Source of the DNA: an uncultured Saprospiraceae bacterium
Lineage (GTDB): Bacteria > Bacteroidota > Bacteroidia > Chitinophagales > Saprospiraceae
Reading direction: 5' to 3'
Length of the DNA: 11,120 bases
Assembly (NCBI GenBank): GCA_938033975.1
Contig: CALHKJ010000044.1
Coordinates: forward strand, 1 to 11,120
Under the pieces are notes generated by a model, which had not been told where the DNA came from, did not search any database, and worked only from the letters and a program-made list of their open reading frames with translations. Position numbers and translations under genes: made by a program. How positions within the stretch are numbered: the first letter of the stretch is position 1; each line of letters begins with the position of its first letter. Below, piece after piece: positions 1-5,908 of the stretch.

Positions 1-49
1 TTAATATAATTAGAAGATAAGGCTAGAAGGAGTAGACAGTCATAACCCA

Positions 50-1360
50 TTAAATTCTTGACACCCTAACCTTCTTTTTCTTCAATTTGGTATTATTGAC
101 TAGAGGCAGTAAGGCCTTTACTTTCTTAGCATTTACTGCAACAAAAGCACAATCAGTTTTTAATTCAATCATACCCACATCGCCTTTATCTAATTTTCCT
201 TGCTTAAACAAAAGTCCTGCAATATCACCTTTGGATATCTTATCTTTTCTTCCACCAGAAATAAATAAAGTCCTCCATCCAGAAGGCTTTAAAGGAGGCG
301 CGGACTCAACTTGCTCAACTTCTTCAATGTTTATAAATTCTGGTAGCTCATCTTTCACATAATGCAACACATAAGCTGTTCCTTCTTTGTGCATTCTAGC
401 TGTACGACCATTTCTGTGGGTAAATTCTTGTTCTCGGACGGGAAGGTGGTAGTGGATAATGAATTTTATCTCTGGCACATCCAATCCTCTTGCGGCTAAA
501 TCTGTTGCGAGCAATAATTGATGGGTACCATTTCTAAATTTTATTAGTGCTCGCTCTCTTTCCTTTTGCTCCATACCTCCATAAAAGCAACCGTGATCGA
601 TGCCGTACTCATTTAAAAAATCTGAAGTTCGTTGAATGCTATCTTTGAAATTACAAAAGATAATACCTGGAGCATTTCCTAAATGCCTCAACAGATCAAC
701 CAATGCTTTCAATTTATCCTTTTCGGGTGACTCTACCCTTTTAAGCGTAAGCGAAGAGGTCTTACCTGCTAAATAATCAATAGTGATTGGTTTTTTTATT
801 TCCACAAAACCTGGAATCAAAGGTTCATTGGTAGCAGAAGTAAGAATCTTCTTTTCAACATCTGGAATATGTCCACAAATGTCAATCATGTCATCATCAA
901 AACCAATTTCCAATGATTTATCAAACTCATCAAGCACCAAAAATTTTATCTCATCTATCTCAAAAGTTTGGCGTCTGAGGTGATCTGCTATCCTTCCAGG
1001 AGTACCGATGAGTATACTTGGCACTGTATTTAACTCCTGCATATCTTTTGAGAAGTAGCGACCACCATAAAATACATTGGCCTTATATCCTGAACCCATT
1101 TCGCGGATGACTTGCTCAATCTGTATTGCTAGTTCTCGTGAAGGTGCAATGATTAAAGATTGCACTTTTTTTATATCCGGATTTAATGAAGCAATAATCG
1201 GAAGTAAGAATGCAAGAGTCTTTCCTGTTCCTGTTGGAGAAAGCAAAATGACTTCGTTGGATGCTTGAATGGCAAGACTCGCCTCTTCTTGCATCGAATT
1301 CAATGCTTCAATCCCTAACTTAGATAATATTGCTGCTTGATCCTTTATGGCTTTTGACAT
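50..1360 (-). CDS. DEAD-box ATP-dependent RNA helicase, DbpA-like
   Basis: This is a 436-residue superfamily 2 RNA helicase that would unwind or remodel RNA in the cytoplasm using ATP. The motifs are visible in order: Q-motif region around residues 16-26, motif I SPTGTGKT (41-48), Ia PSREL (73-77), Ib TPGR (120-123), motif II DEFD (144-147), motif III SAT (175-177), motif IV IIFCNF (233-238), motif V ATDLAARGLD (285-294) and motif VI HRNGRTAR (315-322). Two positions differ from the textbook form: DEFD replaces DEAD, and Ala replaces the second Gly of HRxGRxGR. After the helicase core, residues about 360-425 resemble the DbpA RNA-binding domain (GWRTLFISGGRKDKI, then GDIAGLL and an IGMIEL-like strand). 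In DbpA that domain targets 23S rRNA helix 92, so a role in large-subunit assembly is inferred. The tail is Lys-rich. The ATG at 1360 is the natural start and ends 4 nt after a promoter-like TATCTTTG. Family assignment is firm; the rRNA target is inference. Confidence 0.93.
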   Translation of the reverse strand: MSKAIKDQAAILSKLGIEALNSMQEEASLAIQASNEVILLSPTGTGKTLAFLLPIIASLNPDIKKVQSLIIAPSRELAIQIEQVIREMGSGYKANVFYGGRYFSKDMQELNTVPSILIGTPGRIADHLRRQTFEIDEIKFLVLDEFDKSLEIGFDDDMIDICGHIPDVEKKILTSATNEPLIPGFVEIKKPITIDYLAGKTSSLTLKRVESPEKDKLKALVDLLRHLGNAPGIIFCNFKDSIQRTSDFLNEYGIDHGCFYGGMEQKERERALIKFRNGTHQLLLATDLAARGLDVPEIKFIIHYHLPVREQEFTHRNGRTARMHKEGTAYVLHYVKDELPEFINIEEVEQVESAPPLKPSGWRTLFISGGRKDKISKGDIAGLLFKQGKLDKGDVGMIELKTDCAFVAVNAKKVKALLPLVNNTKLKKKKVRVSRI

Positions 1361-1364
1361 GCCT

Positions 1365-1397
1365 CAAAGATATGATATTGTACAAGAAGCTATGCAA
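1365..1397 (-). promoter_or_regulatory. Candidate Bacteroidota promoter of the helicase gene
   Basis: Read on the minus strand, TATCTTTG (1365-1372) matches the Bacteroidota -7 element TAnnTTTG exactly. A TTG lies 22 nt upstream (1395-1397), near the usual -33 spacing. The TTTG ends only 4 nt before the ATG, so transcription would begin at or next to the start codon and the mRNA would be leaderless or nearly so. It sits in the 52-bp gap after the upstream membrane-protein gene. Confidence 0.45.
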
Positions 1398-1412
1398 TTG
1401 AAACTATAGGCT

Positions 1413-1958
1413 TTATAGATATTTATTTTGACCCCACTTCCAGTTTGACTCATCGATGATTGCGTATCCTAGTTTTTCGAAGGTATTTTTCAAAGCCTCA
1501 GCATCGAATTGATTTTTAGGCATAATCATCACCTCACCAATTTGCAAGTAAACCAAGAAGTGCTCGGGCAAATCGGCAATGTAGTCTATCTGGTCGCTTT
1601 TTATTTTTGATTCGCCCGTCTCATCTTTGGTAAGGATGAATTTATGGCCAAATTCCACGGATAACTTCTTACCAGTTCTTTGGCCTTGAGTTTTTTGAAT
1701 ATGTTTTTGAAAATGATTCTTGTATTTATAGTCAAAGTACTTTTTGTAAAACAACAAGGTAAGGACCATATAAAAAGCCATAGCAAGGGCCATCAATATC
1801 AAATCTGTTAAATAAAAATATACACCAATTATGATACAGACTATAGGAAGTAAAATCCATTGCTTTTGCCTTTTAGCCTGCAGGTTTCTATCTCTTGTAA
1901 TCCTATAAAGCTGCTGCGTCAAAAAATCGTCATGCTCCAAACTGTAAGTCACTTCCAT
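1413..1958 (-). CDS. YcxB-like membrane protein
   Basis: This 181-residue protein has the layout of the YcxB-like family. A short cytoplasmic start (EVTYSLEHDDFLTQQLYRI) is followed by two adjacent membrane helices at about residues 34-50 and 53-71. A basic stretch (YKKYFDYKYKNHFQKHIQK, 71-89) and a soluble C-terminal domain of beta character come next. The C-terminal part carries the family pattern of a strand, an acidic link and an 'I..I..LPEHFLVYLQIGEVMIMPKNQF' region (124-151). No catalytic residues are known for this family and its role is undefined, so no function is given. The ATG at 1958 is preceded by an A/T-rich leader with no clear ribosome-binding site. No exact TAnnTTTG was found in the 135 bp upstream. 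The helicase gene follows on the same strand after 52 bp but appears to have its own promoter. Confidence 0.75.
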   Translation of the reverse strand: MEVTYSLEHDDFLTQQLYRITRDRNLQAKRQKQWILLPIVCIIIGVYFYLTDLILMALAMAFYMVLTLLFYKKYFDYKYKNHFQKHIQKTQGQRTGKKLSVEFGHKFILTKDETGESKIKSDQIDYIADLPEHFLVYLQIGEVMIMPKNQFDAEALKNTFEKLGYAIIDESNWKWGQNKYL

Positions 1959-2019
1959 ATTATGAAGATAATGAAAATAGAAATGAAAATGATAATTTGA
2001 CTCTTACCTTAGCTTTGCC

Positions 2020-2033
2020 TTGAACGTTGAACA
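2020..2033. repeat. Two-copy heptanucleotide repeat TTGAACR
   Basis: TTGAACG is followed directly by TTGAACA in the 135-bp gap upstream of the YcxB-like gene. Two copies alone could be chance. It is listed because two longer heptad arrays occur in other gaps of this window (7594-7621 and 11067-11094). Confidence 0.3.
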
Positions 2034-2093
2034 ATATGAGGAAATGTTTCTTAAGACTATGTAATTGCTCAGTTTAAGATTTAATTTATGCTC

Positions 2094-2774
2094 TTACAAT
2101 CCAACGATTAATGTCACAAGAAATCCTTTAGAAAAATTAATTTCAAGATCGGATTGTATTTTGTTTGCTCTTATTTTCATGGCACTAATTCCTGCTCCTA
2201 AATCTTTCTCTAAATCAAGATCAACCAAACTGTTGTCAAGGACTTTCAGTTCTAATGTATTTTTAGTTTGCGAAAGTGATATTTCTAAAACATCACCATT
2301 GCTATACTTAAATATATTAGCAACAGCCTCCTTGAAAAGGAGATAGACATTTGCTTTTAAAGCAAGAGAAATGGGATCATTAGTTGATGTAATTTTTTGT
2401 TCAAATGAAATCTTCAGCCTTCCATCTATGGAAATATTCTCAAGATGGTTTTCCATTCTACTTATCAAATCTTGGACTGTATTTTTTATTGGATTTTTAA
2501 TCCAAATTGAATCACTGAGTTGATCTATTTTTTGGTTCAGGCTAGTGCTAAGTTTCCTATAAGGTCTACTTTCTTTCTCAATATTAAAGCCTGGGATTTC
2601 TGGTCGCCTTGAATTAGGTTTAAATAAGCTTCCAAAATTGCTGATGCTATTTGAAATTTCAATTCCTTTATGTTGATATTTTATCAGTTTACGGATGCGT
2701 CTCTTTTCGAGGACCATAAAATAGCCAACTAAGACACAAAGGCAAATCAATCCACATATTATCAAATACTCCAA
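2094..2774 (-). CDS. Small degenerate NarX/LytS-type sensor histidine kinase-like protein
   Basis: This 226-residue protein has one N-terminal membrane helix (about residues 3-22), a basic stop-transfer segment (EKRRIRK), a weak dimerisation region and a C-terminal GHKL ATPase domain. The segment LSDSIWIKNP...LISRMENH (86-110) matches the 'LSD-x-VW-x-xNP...L--RM' block that links HisKA_3 and ATPase domains in small Bacteroidota kinases. The N-box is clear (KEAVANIFKYS, 148-158) and a G-box remains (GAGISAM, 193-199). The G1 box reads DNSLV (180-184), where DNGxGF is usual. The phospho-accepting motif is also eroded: the only candidate is H35 in YQHKGIEIS, not the usual LHDD. ATP binding and phosphotransfer are therefore doubtful, and it may be a pseudokinase. 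No response regulator lies nearby. The start is a TTG at 2774, right after an in-frame TAA; the first in-frame ATG (residue 20) would remove the membrane helix. A 14-codon ATG mini-ORF ends 1 nt before that TTG. Confidence 0.7.
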   Translation of the reverse strand: MEYLIICGLICLCVLVGYFMVLEKRRIRKLIKYQHKGIEISNSISNFGSLFKPNSRRPEIPGFNIEKESRPYRKLSTSLNQKIDQLSDSIWIKNPIKNTVQDLISRMENHLENISIDGRLKISFEQKITSTNDPISLALKANVYLLFKEAVANIFKYSNGDVLEISLSQTKNTLELKVLDNSLVDLDLEKDLGAGISAMKIRANKIQSDLEINFSKGFLVTLIVGL

Positions 2775-2849
2775 GTTAATTTACTTGTTGCTTGTATTGA
2801 ACAATGAGTAGATAGAACATCAACAAATAGAAATATGAAAAACCATGTG

Positions 2850-2933
2850 TTTTCATGAATTGGGGCTTTATAGTTTTCAAATAATCTTGTTGCAAAAGTA
2901 ATAGCCAAGATGAATAATTTCATCACATGAAAA
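2850..2933 (-). other. Possible folded leader upstream of the kinase-like gene
   Basis: This lies in the 273-bp gap 2775-3047. Inverted arms TTTTCATG (2850-2857) and CATGAAAA (2926-2933) enclose a second pair, ATCTTG (2884-2889) and CAAGAT (2906-2911). An exact TAnnTTTG (TACTTTTG, minus strand, 2893-2900) lies inside the inner loop without a convincing -33 partner. The pairs are short and AT-rich, so this is weak support for a structured or regulatory leader. Nothing else of note was seen in the gap apart from the hairpin at 2979-2994. Confidence 0.25.
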
Positions 2934-2978
2934 TGTAGTTTTTATCCCTTTAGTCTCATGAATTTGAACTTACACATA

Positions 2979-2994
2979 GTTTACTAGGGTAAAC
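2979..2994 (-). terminator. Short hairpin downstream of the unknown membrane protein gene
   Basis: GTTTAC and GTAAAC form a perfect 6-bp stem around a TAGG loop, 54-69 nt beyond the stop codon of the 3048-3785 gene. No U-tract follows on either strand, so it is only a possible terminator or mRNA 3' end stabiliser. Confidence 0.22.
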
Positions 2995-3047
2995 AACTAG
3001 TTAAATAGAGGGGGTATTTTAATAACAAAGAAACTGTGAACAAGAAA

Positions 3048-3785
3048 TTAATTCTGCGGGGTCTTAATGCCTCCTTGCTTGATGATGTCTCTCCACTTTT
3101 CAAAGTAGTTGCGATCATCAAAATCTGGATCATTTTCATATTTGATACAATCAGGGCCTCTGCCGAAACCTTTGTACTCAAAAAAAATATCATTCTTGTA
3201 ATATTTTATGAGACAACTATCTAGAAGACTGTTTTGTGTTTGGGTATCATCAAAACTCGAAAATCGATAATAATAAGTCCCTGATTTTGCATCAACGTAC
3301 CCAGCCCTATAACCATCTTTCTTTTCGAATGAAATACAATTGACCTTTTGTAATCTTGCTTGTAAGGCTTCAATAGAGGGACGAGTCCAACCCAGTTCGC
3401 TTAGATATTGAGTATTTTCATTATCAGTGAAGTCTACACTAGAACTAGATTTCCAACCTCGATCATAATTACCGGAGATTGACACCTTGGTATCAGAGAT
3501 GAATTCTATTTTAAATCTATCTCTATCAGGCAAATAACCGATGTAATCTTCCAAATTTTGAAACTCAAATTGATTTTCATCATAATTACTTTGGAGCTTT
3601 TTTTCAAAACCTGTGAGCATAGGTTCATTAAAGGATTCAATTTTATCTGGATCAAAAAACAAAGGCCTTTCTCCTTCCACAACCAATATAATATCAATCA
3701 TTATAGAAATCGCAAGAGTTCCAATAACAAAGAAAAAGAAGAAAAAAGCAAGCAGGTTTTTTGTTATGTGATAGAAGCAGCCCAT
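3048..3785 (-). CDS. Hypothetical membrane-anchored protein
   Basis: I do not recognise this 245-residue protein. One strongly hydrophobic segment, about residues 10-36, includes six consecutive Phe (14-19). It could be a signal anchor, leaving a roughly 205-residue polar domain, probably outside the cytoplasmic membrane. That domain is rich in aromatic and acidic residues (YIGYLPDRDRFKIEF, YYYRFSSFDDTQT, FFEYKGFGRGPDCIKYENDPDF) and has three Cys (150, 191, 213), two of which could form a disulfide. Repeated references to strand-like segments suggest a beta-rich fold, but no motif is diagnostic. Cys3 is too early and lacks a lipobox, so a lipoprotein is unlikely. The ATG at 3785 is supported by the promoter-like TACTTTTG 20 nt upstream. 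It lies 65 bp downstream of ygiQ on the same strand and may also be read through from it. Coding is supported by length and amino-acid make-up, not by homology. Confidence 0.65.
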   Translation of the reverse strand: MGCFYHITKNLLAFFFFFFVIGTLAISIMIDIILVVEGERPLFFDPDKIESFNEPMLTGFEKKLQSNYDENQFEFQNLEDYIGYLPDRDRFKIEFISDTKVSISGNYDRGWKSSSSVDFTDNENTQYLSELGWTRPSIEALQARLQKVNCISFEKKDGYRAGYVDAKSGTYYYRFSSFDDTQTQNSLLDSCLIKYYKNDIFFEYKGFGRGPDCIKYENDPDFDDRNYFEKWRDIIKQGGIKTPQN

Positions 3786-3805
3786 ATCCTTAAAACATTA
3801 TCGAT

Positions 3806-3813
3806 CAAAAGTA
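3806..3813 (-). promoter_or_regulatory. Candidate Bacteroidota -7 promoter element for the 3048-3785 gene
   Basis: The minus strand reads TACTTTTG, an exact TAnnTTTG match, 20 nt before the ATG and inside the 65-bp gap after ygiQ. This predicts a 5' leader of about 15 nt. The -33 partner is poor (TTAG 18 nt upstream rather than TTG), so confidence is moderate at best. Confidence 0.4.
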
Positions 3814-3850
3814 AGTTCCTAACTATTTGGTCTAATTTAGACAATTACAA

Positions 3851-5791
3851 TTACCTTCTCTTTTTAAATTTGGACTTGGAGTGGCGCTTTGCCTTTGATT
3901 TGATATACTCCTTTTTGTTTTGCTTTCTGTGCTCCCCAAGTAGTTTATCAATAAGATCTTCTCTACCCATCTTTTCGAGTCGAGCTCGAATTTGCTTCCT
4001 GTTTTCGCCTTTGTACCAAAAGAAAAATTGATGTTGAGCTTTCTTTTCTTTCGGGTTCTTGGCTGTGTAAACCTCTTTCAAGGTGTAGGGATGCAAACCT
4101 GTGTAGTATATAATTGTAGCTACCGTCATAGGAGTAGGAGTAAAATCCTGTACCTGCTCCAATCTAAATCCTAGCTCCTTTGTATCACCTGCAAGATTCG
4201 CCATATCTTCTTCTTCACAACCTGGGTGACTTGATATAAAATATGGTATCAATGGTTGTTTCAAGCCATGCTTACGATTAAAGAAATCAAACTTCTTTTT
4301 AAAAGATCTAAAATGTTTGAATGATGGCTTTCTCATCACCCTCAAGGTATTCTCAGAAGAGTGCTCTGGAGCAACCTTGAGTCTTCCACTTACATGATTA
4401 CAAACAACCTGCTCTAAATATTCATCTAGACTTCCGTCGTGGTTTTTATTATAACTTTCTGTAAGGAGATCATATCTTAAGCCACTACTGACAAATGCTT
4501 TTTTTACCTTAGGATTCGCATCCACTTTTTTGTACAGCTCAGTCATCGGCTTGTGAGACGTATCTAGATTACTGCAAATGACTGGATGAATACAAGAAGG
4601 AGCCACGCATCTATCGCAGATTGATTGCACCTTTCCTTTCATCTTATACATATTTCCGGAAGGGCCACCAAGATCAGAAATGTAACCTTTGAAGTCAGGC
4701 ATCTTTGTAATATTCTCAACTTCTTTCAAAATCGATTCTTCAGAACGACTGGCAATAAATTTTCCTTGGTGTGCAGAAATAGTACAGAAACTACATCCTC
4801 CAAAACAACCACGATGCATATTAACAGAAAAGCGAATCATCTCGTAAGCAGGAATTGATCCACGCTTAGCATATTTTGGATGAGGCATTCTGGTATAAGG
4901 TAGATCAAAAGAAGTATCAATCTCATTTTCAGTCATCGGTGGATAAGGTGGATTGACTACCAAGTATTTATTCTTCACCTTCTGAATCAAACGGTCTGCC
5001 TGTACCTTATTTGACTCCTTTTCTATGTGTTTGAAATTCGCAGCAAATAATTTTTTATTACGTAAGCAGGTTTCGTGTGAAGCAAGGTAAATGGAATTAC
5101 GATCATACTTTGGAATATCATCTTCCTTCTTAACTATATAAGCCGTTTGTAATACATCTTGGATTTCAGAAATCTTTTCACCTGCAATCATTCTTCTAGT
5201 GATCTGCCTCAATGGCATTTCACCCATTCCATAAACCAGCATATCTGCTTTACTATCTTCTAGTATGGTAGGAAATAATTTGTTGGCCCAGTAATCGTAG
5301 TGAGTCACTCGACGCAAGGATGCTTCAATGCCACCAATCAAGACTGGGACATCTGGATATAAGTCTTTAAGTATATTGGTGTAGACTGTTGCAGCATAGT
5401 CTGGACGATGGCCTGCGCTGCCTCCTGGTGTATATGCATCCGTCGACCTTTTTCTTCTAGCGGCGGTATAGTGATTCACCATCGAATCCATACAACCTGA
5501 GGTTACACCAAAAAATAATTTTGGCCGACCCATTTTTTTAAAATCTCTAAGATCATCTTGCCAGTTTGGTTGAGGAACAATTGCCACCTTTAAGCCTTCA
5601 CTTTCTAAGATTCTTCCGATTACAGCTGAACCAAAAGCTGGGTGATCTACATAGGCATCGCCTGAAATAATAATTACATCAAGTTCATCCCAGCCTCTTG
5701 CTTGAACTTGTTTTTTTGTGATGGGCAACCATCTTGATATGTCATTATGGTAATCGATTGTGCAAAGGTAGGTATAATGAAGGAAAGACAC
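3851..5791 (-). CDS. ygiQ: YgiQ family radical SAM protein (UPF0313)
   Basis: This is a 646-residue radical SAM protein matching YgiQ throughout. The cobalamin-binding-like N-terminal domain contains GDAYVDHPAFG (44-54), FFGVTSGCMDSM (93-104) and GGIEASLRR (153-161). The radical SAM core has FSVNMHRGCFGGCSFC, with the 4Fe-4S ligands C329, C333 and C336 of the CxxxCxxC motif. A second Cys group (C392, C395, C400, C406) is also conserved in E. coli YgiQ and could hold another metal centre. Downstream are SGLRYD, KVAPEHSSE and PYFISSHPGC. The last 30 residues are a very basic Lys/Arg tail. The enzyme's reaction is not established. Its start is odd: the open frame begins at a GTG (5791) and has no in-frame ATG before the conserved WLPITKK (21-27). 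A promoter-like TACCTTTG lies inside the first ten codons, so the real start may be near residue 12. It diverges from the S41 peptidase gene. The family call is secure. Confidence 0.95.
   Translation of the reverse strand: MSFLHYTYLCTIDYHNDISRWLPITKKQVQARGWDELDVIIISGDAYVDHPAFGSAVIGRILESEGLKVAIVPQPNWQDDLRDFKKMGRPKLFFGVTSGCMDSMVNHYTAARRKRSTDAYTPGGSAGHRPDYAATVYTNILKDLYPDVPVLIGGIEASLRRVTHYDYWANKLFPTILEDSKADMLVYGMGEMPLRQITRRMIAGEKISEIQDVLQTAYIVKKEDDIPKYDRNSIYLASHETCLRNKKLFAANFKHIEKESNKVQADRLIQKVKNKYLVVNPPYPPMTENEIDTSFDLPYTRMPHPKYAKRGSIPAYEMIRFSVNMHRGCFGGCSFCTISAHQGKFIASRSEESILKEVENITKMPDFKGYISDLGGPSGNMYKMKGKVQSICDRCVAPSCIHPVICSNLDTSHKPMTELYKKVDANPKVKKAFVSSGLRYDLLTESYNKNHDGSLDEYLEQVVCNHVSGRLKVAPEHSSENTLRVMRKPSFKHFRSFKKKFDFFNRKHGLKQPLIPYFISSHPGCEEEDMANLAGDTKELGFRLEQVQDFTPTPMTVATIIYYTGLHPYTLKEVYTAKNPKEKKAQHQFFFWYKGENRKQIRARLEKMGREDLIDKLLGEHRKQNKKEYIKSKAKRHSKSKFKKRR
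5763..5770 (-). promoter_or_regulatory. TAnnTTTG motif overlapping the annotated ygiQ start region
   Basis: The minus strand reads TACCTTTG within codons 8-10 of the GTG-started ygiQ frame. Four nt after it comes an in-frame ATC (codon 12), the same spacing as between TATCTTTG and the helicase ATG. If the motif is the real -7 element, the GTG lies upstream of transcription and translation must begin at or after codon 12. No TTG was found at -33, so this may be chance. Confidence 0.27.
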
Positions 5792-5842
5792 AGCAGAGTT
5801 ATTACAATTGGAATGTCAATTATTCGATAAGGAGGCACTAAA

Positions 5843-5860
5843 GAGCTAAGCTGAGCTAAG
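5843..5860 (+). repeat. Direct repeat GAGCTAAG with 10-bp period
   Basis: GAGCTAAG occurs at 5843-5850 and again at 5853-5860, two bases apart, in the 117-bp divergent gap between ygiQ and the S41 peptidase gene. The 10-bp period places both on one face of the helix, as in some regulator sites, but no regulator is known. A short inverted pair AATTG/CAATT (5806-5821) lies in the same gap. No exact TAnnTTTG was found on the plus strand here. Confidence 0.3.
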
Positions 5861-5908
5861 ATTCATAGATAATTTGAACTTCTTATCCACTTCTGTGTAT
5901 ATTCCTCT

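Noticed and set aside
1..49. Gene or RNA feature at the left edge
   Set aside because: Only 49 bases after the helicase stop codon; no hairpin, motif or frame could be supported.
2049..2080. Possible terminator TCTTAA/TTAAGA after the kinase-like gene
   Set aside because: Only a 6-bp AT-only stem with a 19-nt loop and no T-tract; indistinguishable from chance in AT-rich DNA.
2065..2346. 93-codon plus-strand frame opposite the kinase-like gene
   Set aside because: The minus-strand frame contains a recognisable GHKL ATPase domain; the plus-strand translation is low-complexity Ser/Leu sequence.
3558..4031. 157-codon plus-strand open frame spanning the 3' end of ygiQ and the unknown protein
   Set aside because: It lies antisense to two well supported minus-strand genes, its product is rich in Phe, Leu and Ser from A/T-rich antisense reading, and no motif is seen.
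50..5791. Defence island or other novel multi-gene system on the left side
   Set aside because: The genes are separated by gaps with their own promoter-like motifs and are functionally unrelated; no nuclease, toxin or other defence domain was found.
5828..5834. AAGGAGG, a perfect Shine-Dalgarno-like string on the plus strand
   Set aside because: No start codon follows at usable distance and the S41 ATG is about 75 nt away; Bacteroidota rarely rely on this signal.
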